Positions 24,021 to 36,316 of a stretch of DNA of 64,000 nt are shown here, piece after piece; position 1 is the stretch's first letter; each line of letters opens with the position of its first letter. Both the position numbers and the translations under genes were made by a program. Source of the DNA: Macrotrachela quadricornifera (Eukaryota; Rotifera; Eurotatoria; Philodinida; Philodinidae). The notes beneath the pieces were generated by a model, which made no database searches, was not told the origin of the DNA, and saw only the letters and a program-made list of their open reading frames with translations. The DNA is taken from positions 1,434,573-1,498,572 of the forward strand of contig JAJEKB010021102.1 of the NCBI GenBank assembly GCA_022393335.1. The letters run 5' to 3'.

Positions 24021-25195
24021 CAATCCTAAAAAAATTACAGCGCAAGCCGCTTTTGGTTCCAGATTTATGTTTATCTTTTTAGAATAAACTAATCTTGATG
24101 CATAAAGGTGATTTTGCCGAACACTGTAGTGTATTCAACGAAATATGTCATTAGCCCCATCACACTGGATTTCACCTACATTTAGCATCATGGAGTACTC
24201 CCAATCGTCACTTTATTCTAACTAAAAACTGCCATTCTTTCATCATAGGTGGAGCGCAGGGAGAGCTACAAAATCGGATTATTATGTTTAGAAAAATATA
24301 CTGTGCTCAATTTTTCCCAAAGACTATATTGTCTATACCCTCCAAATAAGACGTGGAATTGGATAAGTGAATGTGCGTGATGTTCACTATTTCTCATAGA
24401 ACCTGCATTATTTTTTTTGGCATGGGTAAGGCGCAGTAGGACCTATAACTGCATATAAATATATATGAAAAACTATGATGGGCTTGATTTTCCCCAAATG
24501 TCAGTGTTTATATAGTATCAGACAAGTGTAGCTTGGACAGGTGTGTGCACATGATTTCCATTAGATATTTTTGTTGGACTTTGTTGAAATAGCCGCTGAT
24601 ACGCTATTATCAGATGATGAAGGAAAAGCGCCATTCATTTTGACTCTCCTATTTTAGCCGGTTATGATTCTCATTTATTGATCTGGTTAGACTTTTACGA
24701 TGCAATGGTTTTTTTCTTCTCACTTTATGATGACAATCCTTTACTCTAGGTGGTAGTGACTATCATGCAAGTATGTATAGTACCATTCATTGGGCAGGAG
24801 GCCCTCCGTTGCTTATTACCATACATATTCGGAAACAAATGACCTCTGAAACAAGAGTTACCATATTTAATTGAAATGAGGTAATATTAGCTCATCTGAT
24901 ACACGAGTAGCATTTTCACATAGCATCCATATCATTAAAAATAGCGGTGTAGAACTCATTAACTAGGTTCAAGTATTGAAGCTTTACTTGAGTTTTAAAC
25001 TTTTAATACTCCAGTACTCTAAGATTTCGTCTACCTTCAAGAAATGTCAGAGATGCGCAAATACAAATACAAATTGTACTATGAATTTTTCTAAACAATA
25101 TGTATTTTAGATATACTCTTTGATGATTCTATGTACTATAATCTGATGTTCCTATCATACCACTATGTATCGTCTTGTACTGCCATGTATTCGAT
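24021..25195. other. Non-coding stretch
   Basis: Sequence is less AT-biased than average but has no open exon. GGTTTT/CACTTTA and GGTGGAGCGCAGGGAGAGCTAC-like fragments suggest old repeat debris. Confidence 0.3.
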
Positions 25196-25199
25196 CGAA

Positions 25200-25910
25200 A
25201 TGTCACGATCGCCAACAATGTACTGTCATGTACTGACCAACTTTGGGTCTGAAAAAGCTAGAATCGGTTACCTTGTACTGTCATGTACTGGTATGCAGTA
25301 CATACCAGTACATGACAGTACAAGGTAACCGATTCTAGCTTTTTCAGACCCAAAGTTCGTCAGTACATGACAGTACAAGACAGTACATGACAGTACAAGG
25401 TAACCGATTCTAGGTTTTACAGACCCAAAGTAGGTCAGTACATGCCAGTACAAGACAGTACATAACAGTACAAGGTAACCGATTCTAGGTTTTACAGACT
25501 CAAAGTAGGTCAGTACATGACAGTACAAGGTAACCAATTCTAGGTTTTTCGGACCCAAAGTAGGTCAGTACAAGACAGTACATTGTACTGTCTTGTACTG
25601 ACCTACTTTGGGTCTGTAAAACCTAGAATCGGTTACCTTGTACTGTTATGTACTGTCTTGTACTGGCATGTACTGACCTACTTTGGTTCTGTAAAACCTA
25701 GAATCGGTTACCTTGTACTGTCTTGTACTGGCATGTACTGACCTACTTTGGGTCCGAAAAACCTAGAATCGGTTACCTTGTACTGTCATGTACTGGCCTA
25801 CTTTGGTTCTGAAAAACCTCGAGTCGGTTACCTTGCACTGTCATGTACTGGTATGTACTGACCTACTTTAGGTCTGAAAAACCTAGAATCGGTTACATTG
25901 TACTGGCATA
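25200..25910. repeat. Satellite array with two orientation switches
   Basis: The unit is about 55 bp: ACCTACTTTGGGTCTG, then AAAAACCTAGAATCGGTTAC, then CTTGTACTGTCATGTACTG. It varies by extra GTACTG words. It runs forward at 25210-25300, reversed at 25300-25575 (about four units), then forward at 25580-25910 (about five units). Each switch creates a near-perfect palindrome (around 25300 and 25580). Open frames across it are repeat translations. Confidence 0.9.
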
Positions 25911-26059
25911 TTTTAATTCTTTTATTCAATCGTTTAATTATTTCATTACCGATATGAATATTGAATTATTTATTTACAATACTACCTCACACACTTCTCC
26001 ACATCGTAGCTTGCTACATAATCATTGTATGCATCATCAATGAATAAAACAAATTTTCT

Positions 26060-26310
26060 CATTTTATACTACCTTGCTCGTTTTCAAATGTAGTTAATGT
26101 GGATGAACATTGTTAATATCCTCATTTTATATCATACTGCTCGTTTTCAAATGTAGTCGGTGTGGATGTACATTGTAAATATCTTCATTTTATACTAGCT
26201 TGCTCGTTTTCAAATGTAGATGCTGTGAATGAACATTGTAAATGTCCTCATTTTATGCCATCTTGCTCGTTTCCGAATGCATATGGTTTTGCTATATAGT
26301 CGTATTATGT
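26060..26310. repeat. 63-bp tandem repeat, four units
   Basis: CATTTTATAxxAxCTTGCTCG starts at 26060, 26123, 26186 and 26249. Each is followed by TTTTCAAATGTAG and GATGAACATTGTAAAT. It separates the two blocks of the 55-bp satellite. Confidence 0.85.
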
Positions 26311-26334
26311 TTGTTCATTTCGTCTTCATCTAGG

Positions 26335-26935
26335 AATTAAGTTAGTACATGACAGTACAAGCCAATCAATTCTAGGTTTTTCAGACCCCAAAGTAGGTTC
26401 AGTACAAGCCAGTACATGAAAGTACAAGGCAACCGATTCTAGGTTTTTTAGACCCAAAGTAGGTTCAGTACAAGCCAGTACATGAAAGTACAAGGCAACC
26501 GATTCTAGGTTTTTCAGACTCAAAGTAGGGTCAGTACATGACAGTACAAGCCAACCAATTCTAGGTTTTTCAGACCCANNNNNNNNNNCCAATTCTAGGT
26601 TTTTCAGACCCAAAGTAGGGTCAGTACATGACAGTTCAAGCCAACCAATTCTAGGTTTTTCAGACCCAAAGTAGGGTCGGTACATGACAGTACATGACAG
26701 TACATAAGAGTACATGGCAGTACAAGCCAACCAATTCTAGGTTTTTTAGACCCAAAGTAGGATCAGTACATAAGAGTACATGACAGTACAAGCCAACCAA
26801 TTCTAGGTTTTACAGACCTAAAGTAGGGTCAGTACATGACAGTACTTAAGAGTACATGACAGTAGAAGCCAACTAATTCTAGGTTTTACAGACCCAAAGC
26901 ATGGTCAGTACATGACAGTACATGATGGTATCGAG
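26335..26935 (-). repeat. Satellite array, reversed block with 10-N gap
   Basis: The same satellite as at 25200, all in reverse orientation, about nine units with TTCTAGGTTTTTCAGACC and TCAGTACATGACAGTACAA. 26579-26588 are N. Units here carry a slightly different core (CCAACCAATTCTAGG) from those at 25.3 kb (GTAACCGATTCTAGG), so the blocks have separate homogenisation histories. Confidence 0.9.
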
Positions 26936-26939
26936 TAGT

Positions 26940-27545
26940 GATTAGATTACAAGCGATGGATTCGTTCCATAGGGCCGGAAACATTGTGGGCTTCAATAGA
27001 TGTTGCCTCTTCTACCTTAGTGAAGGATGTTGTGGTTAAAGGAGAGTACAATTTGTACTCGTACTTGCGCACCCCTCAGAAATGTGACGCTTTCACAGTC
27101 ACGTGACTCTGTTAAATTTGGTTCTCTTCTTTCAAGAAACGTGTGCGCACATCATTATCAGGCCGTGTCGAGTTTCCCAGCATGTCAGAAGGTTATCCTC
27201 TTAGCCCTTTTGTGTTCAATGAGATTCCGCATCCCTTACCACCTCTTGAGCCCCTATCCTCACCAATGCTGTGAAGTTTGACACACCCTCTCTCAAAGCC
27301 TTCCACTCTCAGTCCCAATCTCACCCTGAGCCAGCGAAGTTAGTTCGCTTCAAAGTGGTTATTCCTCACCCTGTCCTAGTCTTATGAGATTTCGAACCTA
27401 TATCCCCAATGGGCTCCTCTCATCGTCACCTTGCTCGGCAATATTGGGTGCCCTCATCTAACCCTGCAGTGTTGGAGCCTCCTCACCTGATGCTGTGGTG
27501 GTGGGCACTCTCATCTGATGCTGCGTGATTTTGCCTGCTGCTCCC
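26940..27545. other. Unresolved stretch, CT-rich repeated words
   Basis: Less AT-rich than the rest. CTCACCTGATGCTG, CTCATCTGATGCTG, CTCACCCTG and CTCACCTTG words recur between 27240 and 27535. An 84-codon frame at 27027 lacks family resemblance. Confidence 0.35.
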
Positions 27546-28029
27546 TCAAAACTGGCAATAGTTGAATAGTTGAAAACTCGAGTAGAATCTTCGAGTTTTA
27601 CATGTATGGTCGAATCTGCACTTTCTTTCTATAGATTGGTTATAAGAAAAAGACAAACTATGGCGAAGAAAAATGAAAGACACTAATAGGGAAAAACCGG
27701 TTGAGATTCACTATATTTTAAACAAAGTAATACTCTAAATAACGGGTTTTTCACCATACAGTTAAATAAAAATAGTTCTTACCTTTAATCAAATAAATAA
27801 TTCAACGAACTAGTTGAAAGAAAAGATAATAAAATAGACTTTTTTAAGATATAAAGAGTACACATTGATACGAAAAGATATGAAAAATAATGTTTATCAT
27901 TCTATTATTTCGTGTTTATATTTTTTAAAAATATTTTCATTTTATTATAAACAGATGAATTATTTAACACATTTCAAAAAGTAAAAAACACATTGTCTTT
28001 TTTATTTAAATAAATATTATCTTTTATAT
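27546..28029. other. Non-coding AT-rich stretch
   Basis: Nothing recognised. Confidence 0.4.
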
Positions 28030-28037
28030 AGCGATGA

Positions 28038-28571
28038 CAGAGATGTCCATCGCGCCGCTGACGCGCCGCTGCTGCTGCCGCGCCGCGGCCGCGACTGCGG
28101 TTGGCGGCGCGGCAGCGGCAGGTTTTTTTTTAGATTATCGCGGCGCGGCACATCACTCATAATGGCACCGCGGCAGTGGCGCGGCAGAGGCTTTTCATGT
28201 TTTTAGCCACCGCGGCAGCGACGCGGCTCGATTTTTTTGCAGAAATTTTATCTGTAATTCTAAAAAATATCCAACCTCAGACCTGAAATTAAACTCCAAA
28301 AAGTGGCATTTTTTCTTCATGTAGTGACAGCGCAACGTTTTTAGTATGTCGATGTGCAGAAGCACCGTGGCAACATGTATTTTATATAATACCGCGACGT
28401 GGCAGCTTATGATTTTATACCACAGCGGCGCGGCTGCGGTGCGGCACCTTTTGATTTTATACCATAGCGGCGCGGCAGCCTTCGATTTTGGACCACGGCG
28501 GGGCGGCCCCAGCAGCTGTAAAAGACCGCGGCGCGGCAGCGGCAGATTTTCAGCCGCGATGGACATCTCTG
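28038..28571. mobile_element. hAT-type MITE, 534 bp, GC-rich ends
   Basis: The element starts CAGAGATGTCCATCGCG and ends with its complement CGCGATGGACATCTCTG. Flanks AGCGATGA (28030-28037) and AGCGACGA (28572-28579) agree at 7 of 8 bases, as expected for an aged 8-bp duplication. Both subterminal regions are packed with GCCGCGGC-type blocks in mirror orientation. The CAGAGATG end is shared with the 6013-8109 element. Overlapping open frames on both strands are artefacts of the GC-rich arms. Confidence 0.85.
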
Positions 28572-28579
28572 AGCGACGA

Positions 28580-29588
28580 TGAGGAAAATGAGTGTATTGC
28601 TTGTAACAAAGATTGTTATAGTATGTTGTACACAATTAATTAATGGGTGATGCATGCCAATGTAAATGATGTTTAGAACAGTCATACACATCAGCAATTC
28701 AAGGTCATTTTTCTCTCAAACTATGTACTAATTTTAACTGCATGATTTAATGTCGTGAGAAGTTTAAAAATTGTCCACGTGATGGAGATTTAGGCAAAAC
28801 AAATGGAGAATGTATATCAGATTCACCTAGTCATACTTATCAACAAAAAGCAAATTTTATCTTAATTTCAACGTTTATTTCATTTTTCTTCTTTATTAAG
28901 TTACAATTATAAACAAATTTTTTCAATTGAATTTATTTATTTTTTCAGAGGATTTTATCATTTTCAAAATAAATCGAATAATAGTATTAAATGTTTTTAT
29001 TTTGATAAAAATTTCTATTTTTATCGTGTTTTTTCCTTAAACGAGAGATCGCTTTAATTTCAAAGAATGTTATCATATTAAATCCTAACTGATAAACTTT
29101 AACCAAACACACAATTTTTCTTCGACTATTAATTTTATTTCATTAATTAATACTATTCTTCCCTTTGCCCCAGTCGATATAAAAGAAAGAAGAAACAACT
29201 TCGCAAGAATTTATTCTTTTTTATGGAACAATTCTATAGTATGCCTTAGTAAAATAGTGATTAAAGAAGCTCATGATACCTAATGTTTGATTTTACGCAG
29301 ATGCCTCTGAAACAGGTACATTATGGATAATTTCTTTAGTTTACGCGAAGATGAGATTGCTAATACTCAAGATTAGCTATGCAGAAGAAATAATCTCATA
29401 TAAAGTTACATCCATCGATTCTTATTATTGTCAGCTCTAGTCAAAATGTGTATTTCGGATCTTGGTAGCAGCCAGTTTACGTAATGTGACACTTTGGACA
29501 TAACATATTTATTTCAAAATTTTAATTAACGTTTATACCATGTTGTAACATATTTTGTTATTTAAGAAATTATTTTTGTGAGCTTTAA
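28580..29588. other. Non-coding AT-rich stretch
   Basis: Nothing recognised. Confidence 0.4.
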
Positions 29589-29700
29589 GGCCCACCTCCA
29601 TCCAAAAATGTATTTTCGCTTTGAAACAACCAATCTTGATGAAATTTTCAGGGAAGATGTATCTTGGGCTGAAAAGTGGGAAAAGTAGAAGAAGTTTACA
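29589..29700 (+). repeat. Partial copy of the 1194-2398 element family
   Basis: TTAAGGCCCACCTCCATCC, AAAAATGTATTTTC and CAATCTTGATGAAATTTTC parallel the first 100 bases of the element at 1194 (AAAAATCTATTTTC, CAATCTTAATGAAATTTTTC), without the long C run. No right end found. Confidence 0.55.
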
Positions 29701-29899
29701 AACACAAAACAATGCTTCGAGTCTAACATATACGCCTCAGCTTACACTCCCTCACTCTGCACCCTCTCACTCTCATCCAACACTTCTTAACCATCACTCT
29801 ACATCTTCTCAACTCTTACCCTCAAGATTGTTGAATTAGTGCTTGCAGATAAACACAATACGCAGTCAATTTCTGGATTAAGACCCTGAGTAGAGCTAA

Positions 29900-32639
29900 C
29901 GAGGAAACATTGTTAGGTGCTCTGCTCTGATTTCATTCGTTCATACATCATTCGATAGAGAACTTCGAAAGATATGATCAGTTTTCTCATTTTCCCAATG
30001 AAAACTATGATAAAAAGAAAAATTCATAACTTTGAACTGGAAACTCGCGCAGAACTGAAAATTTTCCTGTTGTTAATCTTAAGGAACCTCTATCTATCTT
30101 TGAAGTTTGACATTTATATCACTCTCTCATCCCGAATAATAGGAGTTTCATATTAATAAGAAAAGTCATGGTGCAACACATTGTGTAATCTTTCGTTTTC
30201 TATTATTTATTTCTCTCAATAAATGAGCATTATATGTTTGCTTTTCTCTCTTTGTAGTATATGATAGGCAAAGAAAATGAATAAGTATCTATATTGTGTA
30301 GGTTCTTCTTAATTCCAGTCATAGAAAAGGTGGTGGAAAGGGAGAAGAATGTAGACAAAGTAGGATTACTGTCGAGCTTTCATTTTAACGTTTCCTCTGT
30401 ATCAGATCTGATGAGTGATCACTATATCTTTGGTATAATTACCATTAGTGTCCTCGTGAGCACTATCGTATATTTGTACATCTTTCTTCTTTTGGGTTCT
30501 GTTAACAGGCACATATTTTCTCTACCTCATTCCGATGCGTTTACGTGCATATCTCTCGCATTTTCGTTCTAGTACCATATACATATATTTTCTTTCCTCT
30601 GTTCCTATTGCACGAGACGCCATTGTTCTTTTTATTTCCGCGTATCTTTAGTATATATACTCGCTCTTATTTATATTATCATTCATTTCTTTTTCATACT
30701 ATTCGGTTGTCAGTTGTTAATATCTTTTAAAAAGTAAACACACCATGATAAATCGACAAAACGTTGTAAGATTATTAACAAATTACATTGCTAAATTACC
30801 ACCATCCAAAACACACCTGTCTGGTTATAGTATCAGAGACGAACATGTTGTCAAACAAGACTACGAAAACGTCACTTTAATATTAAACAGTAATGAGTAT
30901 CAATTTGAAAACGAGCACACCTTGGACTTCATCTACGATACATGTTCACCATACTACTCCAACGACTCTGATGACGAGGATGCGACAGAAGCGGATGTCG
31001 ACTACGATAAGAATGACAATGAAGAAGATAATTTACTCCATCATTTCTCACTTGAATGTATGAATAAGATAGTGTCCTGTTATAATGAAAAAGATCCGAA
31101 TACAGGCAAAAGGAAACATAGTTAAAGATGCTTTCATCATTCCTTCAAGAATATTACCAATCGAAAACGTCTTTCATGTTTTCGAAAATACATTACTGTG
31201 CATGGCACAAAGAGAATAAAACTCGACTGAATCAACAGCTACACCTATCATTGTTTCACAAAAGCCAGAGAACAACTGTTATCTATCTATAAGATTGATT
31301 TAAAGCGTTTTGTTCTGAAGAAAGCAAAGAAAATTGGTGATAACGCTTTTGTTGCCAGTGACCACTGGTTGTACAATTTTAAACGGCGCCATAGCATCTG
31401 TAGCAGAAAGATCAGGAAGTTGAGAACAAAGAGACTATCAGTCAATCTGCCGATGATTTTGTGCTTCAGGTTCAAAAGTTGTTACCAAATTATGAACCTG
31501 AAAACGTTATTAATACCAACCAGAGTGATTTAGCTTTTGGAATGTATTCTAATCGAACCCTTTCCTTTGAAGGCGAGCACTTCACTTTGGCAAAAGTACG
31601 ATCTGTTCATAATGCAACACACAGCTATATCGTACAGTCAACTATCTCAGAAATCTTTTTACAGCCAGTAACGTCGTAATAAGGTGTAGTAAGTCTGAAA
31701 AACTTATCACTTCCCTTGTGAAATACTGGGTCAACAACGTTCTAATCCCTATAATTGGTAATAAAAAGTGTCTACCACTATTAGACTACTGGGGCGGGCA
31801 ACGTGACGTGAAACTGTATGAACCACTAAAACATTTAACTCGACTAGAAATACCAAAGAAAACTATCTCTATGATACAGCTGTGCGATGTATATTACAAC
31901 AGACAATTTAAATACATAGTTCGTCAAATATACGATCACTTTAGGCTTTACAAACTAGATTTTAATTTTGCACAACGAAATAGCATTATAAAGATGAACT
32001 CATTGACGTATAATCAACTGTCCTGTCCAAAGTTTAATTCAATGATCAAAATACGTGACACAGAGTTCAGGAACTTTTGAAAATGTTAAAGAAATCTGTT
32101 CCTCATTTGATAACAGTTATTGTCACATACATCAGTGTAAAGACTTTACACCATTTAATAAGTATTCTTACTGTAGCAAAGTTTTATGTTTCAAACATTT
32201 CTTCGAAATGTATTATTTTCACTTATATTTCAAAAGAACAGTTATTTTATTAATTCTTTCTGTTTGTCGTTGCCTACCATTTACTTTGTTTACACATGCA
32301 TTTGTTGAATGTTGATAATAACACCTTCGAGGCAAAAGCAAGAAAAGAACCAACTCTTTTTAAAGTTGGAAGTCTCTGAGCAACGGGATGAGATAAAGTG
32401 CAAAACTACTCACTGCCTTTTAAAAAAAACCTGTCATGATTATTCTTATTAATATGAAACTCCTTCAATTCGGGATGAGATGAGTGATATAAATGTCAAG
32501 CTTTAAGGACATGTAGAGGTTCCTTTAGACTAATAACAAGAAGATTTTCAGCTCTGTGCGAGTTTTCAGTTCGAAGTTCTCTATGGAATGATGTATGAAC
32601 GGATGCAATCAGAGCGGCACATCTGACAATGTTTCCTCG
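29900..32639 (+). mobile_element. Tc5-like DNA transposon, decayed, 2.7 kb
   Basis: The ends are inverted copies about 200 bp long: CGAGGAAACATTGTxAGxTG with CGTTCATACATCATTC on the left and the complement on the right (32445-32639). TAA lies outside both ends (29897-29899, 32640-32642), the TNA target duplication typical of Tc5/pogo-group elements. The left arm carries an extra block of about 75 bp absent from the right. The transposase relic lies between the arms in the plus orientation. Confidence 0.85.
30745..32315 (+). pseudogene. Tc5-like DDE transposase pseudogene
   Basis: The first frame (30745-31125) is an acidic N-terminal region after a true ATG. It then stops (TAA), and homology continues in another frame at about 31135-31420. 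That part includes an in-frame TGA, then KAKKIGDNAFVASDHWLYNF and KRRHSICSRK, matching the CENP-B/Tc5-type DNA-binding domain. A further shift leads to 31461-31679 with NTNQSDLAFGMYSNRTLSF, where the usual catalytic NTDQS has Asn for Asp. The next block (31718-32080) holds LLDYWGGQRD and IQLCDVYYNRQFK, the second and third acidic positions of DDE_1. A Cys/His-rich tail (to 32315) is the usual end of this subfamily. With several frame breaks and the first Asp lost, no activity is expected. Confidence 0.85.
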
Positions 32640-32699
32640 TAAGGGAATTTCATATTACCTTTGCTTCAGTCGAGGAAAAAAATCAAAACAAAATAATAT

Positions 32700-32850
32700 T
32701 TTATTAATATTCAACACTTAACCACTTAATACTAACTGAATTAAGTGTTGACTTAACACTTCATTTTAGGAATTTAGTGATCACTTAACTCTCTTAACGT
32801 TTAATAACTTAACTTAATTAAGTGAAATTAAGAATAAAGTGCCACCTCTA
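32700..32850. repeat. Degenerate ACTTAAxxx array
   Basis: CACTTAA, AACTTAA, TTAAGTG and related words recur about 14 times in 150 bp. The style is similar to the arrays at 15.0 and 52.3 kb. Confidence 0.6.
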
Positions 32851-33286
32851 CAAAGTAACTAGCGAAGTAAATTTCAGCCATGACGAAATGAATCAACTAC
32901 ATCTTACTTTATCCAATCAATAAAATGTTTCTTCGTTTTTTTTTCCTCTCTCTCTCTTTCCCTTTCTCCTATTTTTGCCTTCACTATATGTAAACACTCA
33001 AGAATGTTAAATTTACAACAAACACAGAGAGAGAAATAAAAAACATTGCCTATTCTGTGCATCATTTGCATATGAAACCTTGTCAGTGAAATTTAACTCT
33101 AAAAGTTTTTTTTTTGCGTAGTTATTCTTCTCATTCATCAATCTAAAGAAACAAATTCAAGGTAAAAAAATATATTCTATCTCTTACAAAGTCCACAGCC
33201 TAATCAGACTTTCAATAGTATATCCTCAAAAAAATAGATACCAATTCTTTGTCGCTTAACTTTGTGAAGGTATTAATGTACGACGT
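32851..33286. other. Non-coding AT-rich stretch
   Basis: Nothing beyond a short CT-run near 32948. Confidence 0.4.
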
Positions 33287-33288
33287 TA

Positions 33289-33721
33289 GTGAAGTTAGCG
33301 CCAGATTCGACTAAAACTAGGAAACATTCACCCAAAGAATTGTGTCTTATAGAGCATCGAATCTATCACATTTCAACGTCATTTCAAAACCAACATACAT
33401 TTTCCATAAAAACACAACCATTATCAGCTGATATTCATCCAAAAAGCTATATCAAACAAAACAATCCAACGAAACATGACCAAGAAAAATTATCAGAATA
33501 AACGAATAAAATAGCCTGATATTCATTTATAAGAATGTGTGTCCAAACTACAACAAAGTGCATCAAATGCGGCTCAACGAGCTCTATCGAATGCTATATA
33601 TTACAACAGATTGCGACTTAGTGAAAACATATCATCATTCGAAAACCTACCCCAATGCTCTATAAGACAGTTCTTTAGGTGAATGTTTTCTGATTTTAGT
33701 CGAATCTGGCGCTAACTTCAC
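33289..33721. mobile_element. TA-flanked foldback MITE, 433 bp
   Basis: The left arm starts GTGAAGTTAGCGCCAGATTC. The right arm ends with its complement GAATCTGGCGCTAACTTCAC. Inverted similarity continues for about 75 bp (CATTCACCxAAAGAA, TCTTATAGAGCAT). TA on both sides (33287-33288, 33722-33723). The 70-codon frame inside is not conserved coding. Confidence 0.8.
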
Positions 33722-33723
33722 TA

Positions 33724-36316
33724 ATGCAGTTTACGCAAGATCTGATGTTTTTCTATATTTGTACTCATACACATCAATCACTAAGATATCCAATGGCGAA
33801 AGAAATATTTTATTACATTACTTCTAAAGCATATATTCCTAGTTTTTCGATAATAGATACTATGTTTGAAAAACTCAATATTAGCGTTAACAGATATTTT
33901 CCCAACATATATATATAATCCTTTTTCTCTGTGAAGAAGGAGAACTTAATTCCATAACCAAACACAAAGAATGTAAGCACACTATCACGAAAACATACAA
34001 GAACGAAATAACATATATCCGCTGCTGCCCACGTCTTCTCCGACATGCATTACGTTTCAACACACTCTCTCCTACTCAAAATCAAAGGCAAACAACGAAA
34101 AATGTGAGAGGAGTGTGAATGAAAACAATAATATGGGAGAGAAAAAGATGTATCATAGGCAATGGCTATGATATTCTCTCTCTTTTTTTTTTCGTTCGTT
34201 CAATCTTATAAACAAGTTTTCCCCCCGTTTTCAGTTACTTCGTTTTGTTATCAAGCTAATACAGATGTTAGTTTTTCTATTGACTTCTGCCGGCCTATTA
34301 ACTTGTAGTGAGTAGGAAACCTGGATGGAGGAGAAAACTAACACTCAAAATTTTGTCGAACAATCTCAACGTGCTTGGATATTAAGCAGTGATCATAGTT
34401 GGAGTCGATAAGGATAAGCAATGAAGATAATTAATATGTAAATTTGATTTAAAATGGAATTTCCGTAAAAAACACTCAATTCAATGCCTTAGGTACATAG
34501 AAAGATATGCTAACAGTTTAAAACTGTTTATATTACTGTGAAAATCCTTGAACCTAAGGTGAAATAATAGCAATCGACGATAAAAAGCAATTGTATAGTC
34601 AGATGTTTTATTATAGTTTTTAGAGATCGATGTTGGATCTTTACGAACATTAATGTTAAATGTAGAAATATGTGAGTTCCAATCTCATTGTGGCACTCTT
34701 CCAATTTAGGATGCAGTTCAATTGAAATATCATCGTATCGCGTTCTATTATATATATATATCTACATATATACTGTCCCATGAAAAAATTTTCGGAGAAA
34801 ATCGCGGTTCTCTCGCAGCAAAACCCGATTTAGTTCGAACAATTTTGAATCATTGTCGTTAATTGTGCTTTTTCATAGAGAGACTGACAAAAAAACCGCA
34901 ATATAACATCCAAAAATTGCCGTTTGACATAGCAGTTGTCAGCAGTTCCAGAAACCGTGATATAACACCCCACACCCTCACACCCTCACCCACCGCTATA
35001 CCAACAGTAATATTAACAAAATCACGATTTTTACACAGCATCACGGTCATCAATAATCTTAGTTTAATATTAAGTGAATCTTTCCAATTGATCGCCACGT
35101 ATTCACAAAGTATTGTATTCAAACCTCGGCACTATCAGCTATGGAATGACCCTGGACAAGTCATTAACGGCTTAGCTGGTATGTGGTTAGTCAGTGTGAA
35201 TGAGGAGCTGCAACTAGCAATGGCTGCTGGAAAAATTTCGGGTCAATAAAAATGTTCTTGAACATCACCCTATACTGAAAAGTAGCCGAAAGACAGGATA
35301 TTCTTCTTCTTTCCGATTGTATGCACCGCGGTATAATTCATAGTAATCGCAGTTTCATATGAATGAGTGTCACTCACAACAGAAGATCTTTGGCTAAAAC
35401 CGTCGTGCATCGATCCATAACTACGGTATTTTTTAGAGCGATAAACTCGTTTCCCCAAGTAAAAACGATACGTGTGAAGACGGTAAGGGTGCCGTATGCT
35501 GCTATTTCGTAATTATGTCGATCAAAATTTATTTCGAAAACTTTGTCACAGCAAAGTTACGTAGAGTTCTAGGCGGTCTTTTATAAGTTTACTACCCAAC
35601 CTCTCGAAGGAATGATCTGACTTCCACTATCTGAAAAAATCGCAGTTCTAGAATATGCGTTTATCTGGTAGACATTGGTATGTTAAGCAGTATCCTAATC
35701 CGAGTCTCAATGGTGTCTACATGCTACTCCATATCACATCCAGACTCAATTCTGCTAAGTCAACAACAGACAGATATTTTCGTCCTTTCGTATACCCATT
35801 CTGATGTCTAAGTGTAGAAATGCAATAGTACTTGAGGATCCGTGGATACTCCCATAGTATACTAGTTAAGATCCAAAGAGTACCAGTATAATTTAGTAGG
35901 TGAGATGGAATGTTTTTCTTTAAATTTTAGCTCGACAATACACAGACACTCGATATTAGACATATATAGACTCTAGAATTATGATAAGAAAAAAAACTTG
36001 TGCGAGAAAAGAAGAATAAGATATTCGTTGCTCTTTCCTGTTCTTGTCTAATTCATATTAATATGATTAATTGCATTTATCAATTATCACTGAATATATA
36101 CTGAAAGTGACATGAAGTAACTTTTGACAATTTATTAGGGTAGTCCTCCAATTATTTGACTCCATCTACTATTACCTCAAATCTTTGAATGACTTCACAA
36201 TTTTTTTTAGTTCAATTGCACAAAAATACAAAATATAGATAGGTATAGATTTTTCTTCATTTGAAACGCTTATTTAAGACAATTTCTTTTAGTTAAAATT
36301 GGTCCATATCAATAGG
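33724..36316. other. Long region without a supported gene
   Basis: A 128-codon plus frame at 34863 and shorter frames lack splice context or family motifs. TATATA runs lie at 34750-34775. CACCCTCACACCCTCACCCA lies near 34975. A diverged GATCC/AGTACC repeat related to 23195 lies at 35810-35905. Promoter elements of the downstream gene would sit in the last few hundred bases but are not recognisable. Confidence 0.35.

Noticed and set aside
25268..26730. Frames of 65-134 codons with repeated NLES-like words
   Set aside because: Pure satellite translations; one even runs through the N gap.
28195..28697. Three overlapping frames of 78-146 codons on both strands
   Set aside because: They arise from the GC-rich inverted arms of the hAT-type element and its flank, which deplete stops on both strands.
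34863..35249. 128-codon plus-strand frame as a gene
   Set aside because: The composition is mixed and no splice sites, domain or repeat of known genes support it. An 87-codon frame overlaps on the other strand.
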